Shown piece after piece: positions 29,127 through 37,969 of a stretch of 64,000 bases of DNA (positions are counted from its first letter, which is position 1; the number at the start of each line of letters is the position of its first letter). Source of the stretch: Verrucosispora sioxanthis (lineage in GTDB: Bacteria > Actinomycetota > Actinomycetes > Mycobacteriales > Micromonosporaceae); the NCBI RefSeq assembly GCF_010560025.1, contig NZ_SAIY01000006.1:186001-250000 (forward strand), read 5' to 3'. The position numbers were made by a program, and so were the translations under genes. Below the pieces are notes generated by a model. The model had not been told where the DNA came from and ran no database searches. It saw nothing but the letters and a program-made list of their open reading frames with translations.

Positions 29127-29504
29127 CTAACGGCGGCGGTTGCGGGCCCGGGAGGCGCGCAACCGCACCAGCCGGCCCACCAGCACCGGGTCGGCGGCCA
29201 GCGCCGCCGGATTGTCCAGCAACGCGTTCAACAGCTGGTAGTAGCGGGTGGCCGAGAGCCCGAACCGGTCCCGGATGGCCTGTTCCTTGGCACCGGCATG
29301 CCGCCACCACTGCCGCTCGAAGGCGAGCATCTCCCGCTCCCGCTCGTCGAGCCCGCCGGCCGTGGCCGTTTCCCCACCTGCGTCGGCAGGTGACTGCCCA
29401 GCGTCCGGTGACGTCGACTCGACCTCGGGGGCGGATCGCGGCGGTGGCACCGTGACGGCGTCCGAACCGGTCTGCGCTGCCGGGGTGGCGTCGGCGGGCT
29501 GCAT
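29127..29504 (-). CDS. DUF3263 protein (helix-turn-helix-like)
   Basis: 125 residues. A low-complexity N-terminal half is followed by the DUF3263 core LDEREREMLAFERQWWRHAGAKEQ ... FGLSATRYYQLLNALLDNP and a basic tail (RASRARNRRR). DUF3263 proteins are short actinobacterial proteins with a predicted DNA-binding helix-turn-helix. The ATG at 29504 is chosen over that at 29516 because GAGGAG lies five to ten bases before it. Confidence 0.82.
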   Translation of the reverse strand: MQPADATPAAQTGSDAVTVPPPRSAPEVESTSPDAGQSPADAGGETATAGGLDEREREMLAFERQWWRHAGAKEQAIRDRFGLSATRYYQLLNALLDNPAALAADPVLVGRLVRLRASRARNRRR

Positions 29505-29663
29505 CGTGCTCCTCATCCGGGGGCGGCCGGCACGGCAACGCCAACCTGGCCCATCAGCCTAACGAGGGCCACCACCTGCCGCACCCCACCGACCGGCGGG
29601 CCGTCGCGACAAGGAGGGGCGGTGGCGGACCGTCCTGGCAAGGTCGGTCCGCCACCGGCCGAC

Positions 29664-30677
29664 TCAGGTGATGTCGCGCCGCCGCATCGTCCACAGCGCC
29701 GCGCCGAGGAACAGCACGATCCCGACGGTGAACAGCACCGACGAGTGCTGCCAGGTGATGTCCAGCGTGGCCGGCTCGCACTCACCGGTGTAGGTGGCGT
29801 TGCACGCCTGCCAGTCCTGGAGCGTGACCTTCTTGGTCATCCAGGCGATGGCGTAGGTGGGCAGCAGCCACGCCTCGGGGAAACGCACCTGCGCCATGGA
29901 GAGCAGGATGCCGAGCCCGATCTGGCCGACCACCATCACCGCGATCGCCCCGCCGAGCGCCATCGCGGTGTGCCGGCCGAGCGAGGCCAGGGCGAAGCCC
30001 ACCGTCGCCGCGACCAGTGCCAGCACGATGCCGCGCAAACCACCGATGAGGAACGACTGCCAGGTCCCCGAGGTCATCCCCTCGGTGGTGCCGCGCAGGT
30101 TGGCGACCAGCCACATGCTGCCGAACCAGGCCGCCGTGGCGGGCAACGCCAGCGCGAGCAGCCCGGTGAGCAGCGCGCCCAACTTGGTCAGCAGGACGGT
30201 CAGCCGCTTCGGCCGCCAGAGCAACAGGTTCATCATCCCGCCGGTGTTCCACTCGGCACCCACGAAGGAGGCGCCGACCACGAACCCGACCATTCCCAGG
30301 ATCCCGGCGAGCGGGATCAGCATCTCGCCGAAGCTCTTCCGGAAGTCGAAGGTCGAGGGCAGGAACCACTGTTCCTCGATCGACTCCCGAGGCGGTGGGG
30401 TGATCTCGGCGCAGTCGGCCGGGTAGTAGTCGACGTTCTCACCCGCCGCCTTGGCCCGCTCACAGTTCGCGCGTTCCTGTTCGGCCCAGCGGACCTGCTC
30501 CTGATGCTGCTGGTCGGCGGCCCGCCGTGCCTCGGCGAGCTGATCCGGGCCGATCTTCTGGTTGCTCAGGAACATGCCCACCGCCACCAGGACCAGGACC
30601 AGCAGGCCACCGGCGGTCATCCAGCGGGTGAAGCGCCGCTTGGCCAGCCGGCGCAGCTCGGTACGGAAGAGACTCAC
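29664..30677 (-). CDS. ABC transporter permease (ABC-2 type)
   Basis: About 337 residues with a first helix at LLVLVLVAVGMFLSN, a large extracytoplasmic loop rich in charged residues (EARRAADQQHQEQVRWAEQERA..., about residues 45-110), and five further helices ending in TMRRRDIT. GTG 30677 overlaps the upstream TGA (GTGA) and has GGAGG nine bases before it. Pairs with the ATPase gene upstream to form an exporter; substrate unknown. Confidence 0.87.
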   Translation of the reverse strand: MSLFRTELRRLAKRRFTRWMTAGGLLVLVLVAVGMFLSNQKIGPDQLAEARRAADQQHQEQVRWAEQERANCERAKAAGENVDYYPADCAEITPPPRESIEEQWFLPSTFDFRKSFGEMLIPLAGILGMVGFVVGASFVGAEWNTGGMMNLLLWRPKRLTVLLTKLGALLTGLLALALPATAAWFGSMWLVANLRGTTEGMTSGTWQSFLIGGLRGIVLALVAATVGFALASLGRHTAMALGGAIAVMVVGQIGLGILLSMAQVRFPEAWLLPTYAIAWMTKKVTLQDWQACNATYTGECEPATLDITWQHSSVLFTVGIVLFLGAALWTMRRRDIT

Positions 30678-31684
30678 GCGCCCCAACCTCCTCCGGCGGG
30701 TGCGGACGGTGCCGTCCCGTCGACTCGTACGGACTGGTCGACCTGCCGGTGCTGGCCGGGTACCGGCGCGGTGGCGGTCAGTTCGAGGAAGACGCTCTCC
30801 AGGTCGACCGCGATCGGTGCGAGTTCGCTGACGTAGAGGCCCTGCTCGGCCAGGATTCGGGTGACCGTGGCGGGCTTGTCCACCCCGGCGAGCATCAGAT
30901 GATCGTCGTTGGCGGTGACCCGTACGCCGGCCCGGGTCAGTGCGGTGGCGGCGACCGGAAGGTCGGTGACCGCCTCCAGCCGCACCCGGACCGCGCCGGA
31001 CGAGTGCTGGGCCAGCACCTCGTCGACCGGGCCGAAGGCGACCCGCCGACCCAACGAGATGATGGTGACCGAGTCGCAGATCAGCTGGATCTCACCGAGG
31101 ATGTGGCTGGACAGGACCACCGTCATGCCGGCCTCGGAGAGGTTGCGCATGAGTGTGCGCATCTCCCGGATGCCGCCCGGGTCGAGGCCGTTGGCCGGCT
31201 CGTCCAGGATCAGCAGCCGCGGGTTTTTGAGCAGCGCCGAGGCGACCGCCAGCCGTTGCTTCATGCCGAGCGAGTACGTCTTGACCCGTTCACCGGCCCG
31301 GTCGCGCAGGCCGACCAGTTCCAGCACCTCGTCCACCCGCTGCTCGGGCAGGTCACCGGCGCCGGCCAGCAGCGACAGGGTGTCTCGTGCGGTGAAGTGC
31401 GGGAAGAACTGCGGGCTCTCCACGATCGCCCCGACCTGCGGTGCGACCTGGTCCAGCCGGTCGGGCACCTCGTGACCGAGGATCGCCATCCGGCCGCCGT
31501 CCGGCCGGATCAGGCCGAGCAGTGTACGCAGCGTGGTGGTCTTGCCCGACCCGTTGGGGCCGAGGAAGCCGTGCACCTGGCCCGCCTCGACCCGCATGTC
31601 GAAGCCGTCCAGGGCGTTGCGGGTGCCACGGCGTCGACTTCGGTACGTCTTTCGTAGACCTTCGATTTCCAGGACAGCTGGCAA
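30674..31684 (-). CDS. ABC transporter ATP-binding protein
   Basis: 336 residues of the NatA/BcrA type: Walker A GPNGSGKTTT, Q-loop VESPQFFPHF, signature YSLGMKQRLAVA, Walker B LLILDEPANGLDP, and a C-terminal extension of about 110 residues. TTG 31684 is chosen as start because GGGAGG lies six bases upstream and the protein then begins MPAVLEIEGLRKTY. A palindromic operator overlaps its promoter. Such two-gene ABC-2 systems often export antibiotics or lipids; nothing in the window names the cargo. Confidence 0.9.
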   Translation of the reverse strand: MPAVLEIEGLRKTYRSRRRGTRNALDGFDMRVEAGQVHGFLGPNGSGKTTTLRTLLGLIRPDGGRMAILGHEVPDRLDQVAPQVGAIVESPQFFPHFTARDTLSLLAGAGDLPEQRVDEVLELVGLRDRAGERVKTYSLGMKQRLAVASALLKNPRLLILDEPANGLDPGGIREMRTLMRNLSEAGMTVVLSSHILGEIQLICDSVTIISLGRRVAFGPVDEVLAQHSSGAVRVRLEAVTDLPVAATALTRAGVRVTANDDHLMLAGVDKPATVTRILAEQGLYVSELAPIAVDLESVFLELTATAPVPGQHRQVDQSVRVDGTAPSAPAGGGWGA

Positions 31685-31721
31685 GCTGCACCTCCCCCGT
31701 TGGTGTGTGGGCGACGACGAC

Positions 31722-31760
31722 ACCATACGCGGTATGCAGCGACAGGCAATACCCGGTATG
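31722..31760 (-). promoter_or_regulatory. ABC operon promoter with two palindromic operators
   Basis: On the - strand TTGCCT (31749-31744) and TATGGT (31727-31722) are 16 bp apart. Two copies of CATACCGSGTAT lie on it, one ending at the -35 side (31749-31759 as ATACC-C-GGTAT) and one over the -10 side (31724-31736 as CATAC-GCG-GTATG), centres 24 bp apart. A dimeric repressor binding both would cover the promoter. The regulator gene is not adjacent. Confidence 0.6.
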
Positions 31761-31838
31761 CAGCGCCACGCCGAAAACGGGCAATTTCGATACCGTGAGC
31801 GTCGACGGCGCGACGCGACGTCAGTACTCCAGGGACGC

Positions 31839-32624
31839 TCAGGCGCAGATGACGTGCACCCCGGCCGCGCGGAAGGCGTCGACCACCTCGGTAGCGGCCC
31901 CGGAGTCGGTGACCAGCGTCTCGACCCGGTCGACCGGGCAGATCCGGGCGAAGGCGTGACCGCCGAGCTTGGACGAGTCCGCGATGATCACCACCCGCTT
32001 GGCCCGCGCCACCATGAGGTTGTTCATCGCCGCCTCGCCCTCGTGATGGGCGGCGGCACCGAGGAGCGGGTCGATGGCGTCCACCCCGAGCAGCGCCACG
32101 TCCAACGTGACCTCACGCAGCAGCGCCCCGCCGAGCGGGCCGACCAGTTCGAAGGACTTCGGCCGCACCACGCCGCCGGCCACCACGACCTTCATCCGGG
32201 ACCGGACGAGCAACTCGTTGGCGATGTTCAGCGCGTTGGTGACCACGGTCAACTGGGCACCGTCGGCGTTGGTGTTGAGATCCGGACGCACCGCCAGCGC
32301 CCGAGCCACCTCGGTGCTCGTGGTGCCGCCGTTGAGGCCGACCACCGTGCCCGGCGAGACCAGCGCCGCCGCCGCCGCGCCGATGCGCTGCTTCTCCGCC
32401 GAGTGCTTGGCCGTCTTGTAGCGCAGCGGCAGGTCGTACGAGACGCCGTTGGCGACCGCCCCGCCCCGGGTACGCGTGATCATCTGCTGTTGCGCGAGTT
32501 GGTCGAAGTCCCGGCGGATGGTCGCCTGGGAGACGTCCAGCCGCTCGGCGGCCTCCTCCACGGTGACCCGGCCCGAGTCGGTGAGCATTTCGAGCAGGGC
32601 GTTCCATCTCGCGTAGCGGTCCAC
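31839..32624 (-). CDS. DeoR family transcriptional regulator
   Basis: 261 residues. N-terminal DeoR winged helix (RWNALLEMLTDSGRVTVEEAAERLDVSQATIRRDFDQLAQQ) and the sugar-phosphate sensing domain with NGGTTSTEVA and the GVDAIDP...  EAAMNNLMV blocks. GTG 32624 has GGGAGG six bases upstream. It is divergent from the amino-sugar operon at 32820, and DeoR proteins of the AgaR type usually repress such operons until an amino-sugar phosphate binds. The 195-bp spacer should hold both promoters; no clear palindrome was found there. Confidence 0.9.
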   Translation of the reverse strand: MDRYARWNALLEMLTDSGRVTVEEAAERLDVSQATIRRDFDQLAQQQMITRTRGGAVANGVSYDLPLRYKTAKHSAEKQRIGAAAAALVSPGTVVGLNGGTTSTEVARALAVRPDLNTNADGAQLTVVTNALNIANELLVRSRMKVVVAGGVVRPKSFELVGPLGGALLREVTLDVALLGVDAIDPLLGAAAHHEGEAAMNNLMVARAKRVVIIADSSKLGGHAFARICPVDRVETLVTDSGAATEVVDAFRAAGVHVICA

Positions 32625-32819
32625 CCCGGGCCTCCCGTGTCTGCACGATCGGTGCTTGGTTGCGTGCACACTAGTGCTCGAAACTACGAAGACGCAAAAA
32701 CCAGCTCTGCTCGATTGCGTCCCCGGTTGCCATTTCCGATGGGTTTCACGCAGAATGACGCGCGAAAGACGGGATTAGCGAGCCGTAATGCGCAAGGCTC
32801 CGGCCTGCGAGGAGTTCTC

Positions 32820-33749
32820 ATGGCGTACGTCCACGCGGAGATCGCGAGCCAGCCGGACTGCTGGCGCCAGGCGAGCGAACTGGCCCCGGCGATGCTCGAC
32901 CGCCTCCCGCGCCCCGGTGAGCGGGTCGCCGTCGTCGGTTGCGGCACGTCCTGGTTCATGGCCATGGCGTACGCGGCCCGCCGCGAAGCCGCCGGCCAGG
33001 GCGAGACCGACGCCTTCCAGGCCAGCGAGTTCCCCGTCGGCCGCCACTACGACCGGCTGTTGGCGATCACCCGCTCCGGCACCACCACCGAGGTGCTGGA
33101 ACTGATCGCCGCGCTGCGCGGCCGGATCCCGACCACGGTGCTGGTGGGCGACCCCGGCTCACCGGTGGTGGAGACCGCCGACGCCGCCGTCACCATGCCG
33201 TTCGCCGACGAACGCTCAGTGGTGCAGACCCGCTTCGCCACCACCGCGCTGGCGCTGCTCCGCGCCCACCTCGGCGACAACATGGACGCCCTCGCCGCCG
33301 ACGCGGAGGTCGCCGTCCGGGCCCCGCTGCCGATCGATCCGAGCCTGATCGAACAGGTCACCTTCCTCGGTCGCGGCTGGACCATCGGACTGGCCCAGGA
33401 GGCCGCGTTGAAGTGCCGCGAGGCAGCCACCTTCTGGGCCGAGGCGTACCCCGCGATGGACTACCGGCACGGCCCCATCTCGGTGGCCGCCCCCGGCCGG
33501 CTGGTCTGGGCCTTCGGCGAGTTGCCCGACGGGCTGCCGGAGGATGTCGCCGCCACCGGCGCGTCCTTCGCACACAGCCGCACCCACGGCTACCGCACCG
33601 TGCTCGGCCGGTGGGCCGCCGGGCGTACCCCGGTCGACCCGATGGCCGACCTGATCCTGGCCCAGCGCTTCGCCGTAGCGCTGGCCACCAGTCGCGGCCT
33701 CGACCCCGACGCGCCCCGGCACCTGAGTCGCTCCGTGGTACTCACGTGA
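32820..33749 (+). CDS. SIS-domain sugar isomerase/deaminase (AgaS- or GlmS-C-like)
   Basis: 309 residues with two SIS domains: VAVVGCGTSWFMAMAYAARR and ITRSGTTTEVLELIAAL in the first, FLGRGWTIGLAQEAALKCREAATFWAEAYPAMDYRHGP in the second. This is the GlmS C-terminal fold, used by AgaS-type enzymes to deaminate and isomerise amino-sugar 6-phosphates. GGAG precedes the ATG at 32820. The next gene overlaps its stop (GTGA). With NagA two genes downstream, glucosamine- or galactosamine-6-phosphate is the likely substrate. Confidence 0.88.
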   Translation: MAYVHAEIASQPDCWRQASELAPAMLDRLPRPGERVAVVGCGTSWFMAMAYAARREAAGQGETDAFQASEFPVGRHYDRLLAITRSGTTTEVLELIAALRGRIPTTVLVGDPGSPVVETADAAVTMPFADERSVVQTRFATTALALLRAHLGDNMDALAADAEVAVRAPLPIDPSLIEQVTFLGRGWTIGLAQEAALKCREAATFWAEAYPAMDYRHGPISVAAPGRLVWAFGELPDGLPEDVAATGASFAHSRTHGYRTVLGRWAAGRTPVDPMADLILAQRFAVALATSRGLDPDAPRHLSRSVVLT

Positions 33750-34758
33750 TCGAAGAGGTTGCCGTCGCGCTCGACGTGGGCGGCACCGGGATGAAGTGCG
33801 CGCTGGTCGGCGCGGACGGTGTCGTGCGGCACGCCGAACGACACCCCACCGACGCCGGGCGCGGTCCCGACGCCGTGGTCGAGACGATCCTGACGGTGGC
33901 CGAGGGGCTCGCCGGCAAGGCGTGCGCGGACGGGCTCACGCCGACCGCGCTCGGCATCGTGGTGCCGGGTGTCGTGGACGAGGCACGCGGCGTGGCCGTC
34001 TGGTCAGCCAACGTCGGCTTCCGGGACGTACCCCTGCGCGACCTGGCGGCCGCGCGGCTCGGCCTGCCCACGGCGCTCGGCCACGACGTGCGTGCCGGTG
34101 GCCTCGCCGAGGCGCGGTTGGGTGCCGGCCGGGACACCGGGCACGTCCTCTTCGTCGCCATCGGCACCGGGATCGCCGCCGCGCACGTGGTGGCCGGCAA
34201 GGCCGTCACCGGTGCGCACGGCGCCGCCGGGAACTCGGTCACATCCTGGTCCGTCCCGACGGACCGACCTGCGGCTGCGGACGGCCCGGCTGCCTGGAGG
34301 CCATCGCCTCCGCGTCGGCCGTCGCCCGCCGCTACGCCGAACTCACCGGGACCGGCACGGCCGCCGACACCAGCACGGCCACGAGCCGGCGCACCGGCAG
34401 CGCGTCGGACGACGGGTCCGCCGCCGGGCCGGGCCAGGGGCGGACCATGGTGACCGCCGCCGAGGTGGCCGCCCGGGCGGACGCCGGCGAGGAGGTGGCC
34501 GCCCAGGTCTGGCGGGAAACGGTCGAGGCACTGGCCGACGGCCTCGCCACCGCCCAGGCCCTGTTCGACGTGGCGACCATCGTCCTGGGCGGCGGCCTCG
34601 CCCAGGCCGGCGCCGGGCTGTTCGACCCGCTGCGTGCCGCGCTGCGGGACCGGCTCACCTTCCACCGGGAGCCACGACTGGTCCCGGCCGCCCTCGGCGA
34701 CGAGGCGGGCTGCCTCGGTGCCGCCCTGCTCGCCCTCGACCAGATGGAGACGCCATGA
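33746..34758 (+). pseudogene. ROK family sugar kinase, frame-disrupted
   Basis: GTG 33746 opens MIEEVAVALDVGGTGMKCALVGA (phosphate-binding DxGGT) and runs to GAHGAAGN, where the G run 34229-34231 is one base short; the restored frame gives GELGHILVRPDGPTCGCGRPGCLEAIAS, the ROK zinc motif (His plus C-x-C-G-x-x-G-C), and continues to 34758. About 337 residues in total. The expected role is phosphorylation of an N-acetylated amino sugar. It overlaps both neighbours by 4 bp, so the operon is otherwise intact. Confidence 0.85.
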
Positions 34759-35864
34759 CCGTACGGGTGAACGGCAAGGTGGTGACCCCCGGCGGGGTGA
34801 TCTCGCAGGGCTGCGTCGAGGTCAGGGGCGACCGGATCAGTGCGGTCGCGGAGTACCCGTCGGTGCGCGACGGGCACTGGATCGTGCCCGGCTTCGTGGA
34901 CATCCACAGCCATGGCGGCGGTGGGCACACCTTCACCACCGGCGACGCCGGCCAGGCCCGGGCCGCGGCCGCGTTCCACCTGGGGCACGGCACCACCAGC
35001 CTGGTGGCCAGCCTGGTCAGCTCACCGTTGGAGCTGATGCGCTCGGCCACCGCCGCCTTCGCCCCGCTGGTGCGCGAGGGCGTGCTGGCCGGCATCCACT
35101 TCGAGGGGCCGTACCTGTCCGCCGCCCGGTGCGGCGCACAGAACCCGGAGTTCCTGCGGGATCCCGCCACCGACGAGCTGACCGAGCTCATCAAGATCGG
35201 TGACGGCGCGCTCCGGATGGTCACCCTCGCCCCCGAGCGGCCGGGTGCGCTGGAGGCCGTGGAACTGCTCACCCGGCACGGGGTGGTCGTCGCCGTCGGG
35301 CACACCGACGGCACGTACGAGCAGACCCGCGCCGCCGTGGCGGCGGGCGCCACCGTCGGCACCCACCTGTTCAACGGGATGCGCCCGGTGCACCACCGTG
35401 AGCCCGGCCCCGTGGTGGCGCTGCTGACCGCGCCGAACGTGATCTGCGAACTGATCGCCGACGGGGTGCACCTGCACGAGGGAACGCTCACCTTCGCCAC
35501 CTCGACCGCCGGACCGGAACGGTGCGCGCTGGTCACCGACGCGATGGCCGCCGCCGGCATGCCCGACGGCGAGTACGAGCTGGGCGGCCAGGCAGTGACC
35601 GTGGACGACGGGGTGGCCCGGCTCGCCCGGGACGGGGCGATCGCGGGAAGCACGCTGACCATGGACGCGGCGCTGCGCAGCGCCGTGGCCGCCGGGGTCT
35701 CGGTTCCCGACGCGGTACGCATGGCGTCCACCACGCCGGCCCTGGCCCTCGGCCTCGGCGACCAGGTGGGCACCCTCCAGGCAGGGCTCCGCGCCGACCT
35801 GGTGGTGCTCGACGACGACCTGGAGATCGTCCGGGTGATGCGGGCCGGCACCTGGGTGGAGTGA
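34755..35864 (+). CDS. nagA: N-acetylglucosamine-6-phosphate deacetylase
   Basis: 369 residues of the amidohydrolase fold. Metal and substrate residues are visible in VDIHSHGGGGHTF, IHFEGPYLS, VGHTDGTYEQ, GTHLFNGMRPVHHR and LVTDAMAAAG. It removes acetate from GlcNAc-6-phosphate to give glucosamine-6-phosphate, which the SIS enzyme encoded two genes upstream could then process. The ATG overlaps the upstream TGA (ATGA). Confidence 0.95.
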   Translation: MTVRVNGKVVTPGGVISQGCVEVRGDRISAVAEYPSVRDGHWIVPGFVDIHSHGGGGHTFTTGDAGQARAAAAFHLGHGTTSLVASLVSSPLELMRSATAAFAPLVREGVLAGIHFEGPYLSAARCGAQNPEFLRDPATDELTELIKIGDGALRMVTLAPERPGALEAVELLTRHGVVVAVGHTDGTYEQTRAAVAAGATVGTHLFNGMRPVHHREPGPVVALLTAPNVICELIADGVHLHEGTLTFATSTAGPERCALVTDAMAAAGMPDGEYELGGQAVTVDDGVARLARDGAIAGSTLTMDAALRSAVAAGVSVPDAVRMASTTPALALGLGDQVGTLQAGLRADLVVLDDDLEIVRVMRAGTWVE

Positions 35865-35880
35865 CCCGACAGCCGCGACG

Positions 35881-37089
35881 TCAGCGCGTCGAGATCTCCA
35901 CGCCGAGGACGGCCTGCTCGTCCGGGCGGTGCACCAGCACGTCCGATAGGAACGACTGCACCGCGTGGCGCATCCCCACATCCCGACCGGCCTGCTCGGA
36001 GAGCAGCCACTTGTGCTCGATGATCTGGGCGAACAGCTCCTGCGGCTCCAGCTTGCGCCGCAGGTGCGCCGGTACCGCCCGGACCACCGGCTCGAAGACC
36101 TCGGTCAACCAGCGGTGCGCGGCCTGCTGCTCGTCGGTCAGGTCGCTCTCCGCCCGGTACGCGTCGAGGTCGTTGAGCAGCTTGCGGGCCTGGTTCTCCT
36201 CGGCGTCCAGCCCGGTGAGGCGGAGCAGCCGACGGTGGTGGTACCCGGCATCGACGACCTTCGGCCGAATGAGGTAGCGACCGTTGTCGATGCTAGACAT
36301 GGCCACCTCCGCCACGTCGAAACCCAGCTCGTTGAGCCGGCGGATGCGTCCCTCGATGTCGTGCCGGGCCGCGCGTTCGACCTGCTGCTCGTAGGTGATC
36401 TCGTGCCAGAGCCGCTCGTAGCGCTGCACCACCTCCTCGCAGACCACCTCCGGGTCGATCGAGTCGTGCAGCAGGCCGGCCGCCTGAAGGTCGAGCGCCT
36501 CGCCGAAGATGTTGACCCGGGCGATCTCCAGGTCCTCGCCACGCTGACCGTTGGAGAGCACGCTGCGCAGCGCGCCGGTCTCGGCGTCGACCAGGTACGC
36601 GGCGAAGGCACCCGCGTCCCGCCGGAACAGCGTGTTCGACAGCGAGCAGTCGCCCCAGAAGAAGCCGGTCAGATGCATCCGGACCAGCAGCGCGGCGAGC
36701 GCGTCGAGCAGTCGCCCCATCGTCGGTGGCCGCAGCGTGTGGGAGAACAGCGCCCGGTACGGCAGGGAGAACTGGAGATGACGGGTGATCAGCACCGGGT
36801 CCAGCGGCTCACCGGCGTCGGACTCCCGGTCGGCGACGATCGCCACCGCCTTGACCGACGGGAAGTCGATCCGTTCCAGGGCACGCAACAGGTCGTACTC
36901 CCGCTCGGCCACCCGCTCGCCGGTCTCCTTGACCGCGTAGACGTGCCCGCCCAACTGCACGAACCGCACCACGTGCCGGGAGATGCCCTGCGGCAGCGCG
37001 ACCAGGTGCTCGGCCGGCCACTGCTCCAACGGGGTCGACCAGGGAAGGTCGAGCAACGCCGGGTCGACGAGGGCCGAGGTGATCCGCAC
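35881..37089 (-). CDS. DUF4032 protein (kinase-like fold)
   Basis: About 402 residues. The N-terminal two thirds shows a lipopolysaccharide-kinase-like region (HVYAVKETGERVAEREYDLLRALE with a candidate nucleotide Lys; MHLTGFFWGDCSLSNTLFRRDAGAFAAYLVDAETG with the H-x-D-like and D-x-G-like loops), followed by the DUF4032 domain. This family is widespread in actinobacteria and uncharacterised. The start is uncertain: GTG 37089 has no clear ribosome-binding site. Convergent with nagA. Confidence 0.82.
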   Translation of the reverse strand: MRITSALVDPALLDLPWSTPLEQWPAEHLVALPQGISRHVVRFVQLGGHVYAVKETGERVAEREYDLLRALERIDFPSVKAVAIVADRESDAGEPLDPVLITRHLQFSLPYRALFSHTLRPPTMGRLLDALAALLVRMHLTGFFWGDCSLSNTLFRRDAGAFAAYLVDAETGALRSVLSNGQRGEDLEIARVNIFGEALDLQAAGLLHDSIDPEVVCEEVVQRYERLWHEITYEQQVERAARHDIEGRIRRLNELGFDVAEVAMSSIDNGRYLIRPKVVDAGYHHRRLLRLTGLDAEENQARKLLNDLDAYRAESDLTDEQQAAHRWLTEVFEPVVRAVPAHLRRKLEPQELFAQIIEHKWLLSEQAGRDVGMRHAVQSFLSDVLVHRPDEQAVLGVEISTR

Positions 37090-37183
37090 GGCGTCAAGTT
37101 TGACGTTTCCGCCGCCGGAACGCCTCACTACGTGGCTCGGCCCACAGTCGCCGGCCCTCGGGAGCACCGCGCGGGCCGGTAGC

Positions 37184-37960
37184 GTGATCGGGGTGCGGGA
37201 GACGACACCGGTACGCCGGAGCATCCGTCTGGCACCGGTACGCCCGGCCGGCTGGTGGTTCGACGCCGTCCTGCTGGCCGCTCTCACCGGGCTGACCGCC
37301 GCCCTTGCCGCCGACTGGTTCTTCGGGCTCGACCGCGCGGTGGCGGACTGGGCTGACGCGCACCGACCCACAGCCGCCCGATGGATCGCGGTCGTGTTCA
37401 ACTACCTCGGTCAGGGCACCCCGCTGACGCTGATCGCGGCTGGACTGGGAGTGCTGCTCGCGGTCCGGCTGCGGTCCGTGCGCCCGCTGTTCGTCCCCGT
37501 GGCGGCCTTCGTTCTCACCTACCTGACGATCGGCCCGCTGAAGGTCTGGACGGCCCGGCCCGCGCCGAGCGCCAGCGTCAAGGAGCCGTTCCTGCCGCCC
37601 GAGCAGACGCTTCCGCTCTTCCAGGACGACCTGCCGGTGCGATTCGCCCAGTCCTATCCGTCCGGACACGTCGCCAACGCGATCGTCTGGTACGGCGTGC
37701 TCGCACTGTTACTCGTCCCACTGCTGGCCAGCCTTGGCCGGGCCGTACCCCAACGGGTGGTGCTGGTGGTGCGGATCGTGCCACCGACCGTGGTGCTGTG
37801 CACCACCACGTATCTGGGCTGGCACTGGCTGACCGACTCGGTGGCCGGGCTGCTGCTGGGGTTGCTGCTGGACCGGCTGCTGCACCGGGTGCCCTGGGAC
37901 GACCTGCCGCTACCCGGTCGCCTCCGGCAGTGGGACGGGCCGTTCATCCGGCACCGGTAG
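37184..37960 (+). CDS. PAP2 family membrane phosphatase
   Basis: About 258 residues with six hydrophobic helices and the three phosphatase motifs: LKVWTARPAP (motif 1), YPSGHVANA (motif 2) and TTYLGWHWLTDSVAG (motif 3, catalytic His). Members dephosphorylate lipid phosphates or polyprenyl diphosphates on the outer membrane face. GTG 37184 or 37193 may be the start. It is divergent from the DUF4032 gene and 9 bp before the permease gene. Confidence 0.88.
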   Translation: MIGVRETTPVRRSIRLAPVRPAGWWFDAVLLAALTGLTAALAADWFFGLDRAVADWADAHRPTAARWIAVVFNYLGQGTPLTLIAAGLGVLLAVRLRSVRPLFVPVAAFVLTYLTIGPLKVWTARPAPSASVKEPFLPPEQTLPLFQDDLPVRFAQSYPSGHVANAIVWYGVLALLLVPLLASLGRAVPQRVVLVVRIVPPTVVLCTTTYLGWHWLTDSVAGLLLGLLLDRLLHRVPWDDLPLPGRLRQWDGPFIRHR

Positions 37961-37969
37961 GGTCCCGCC

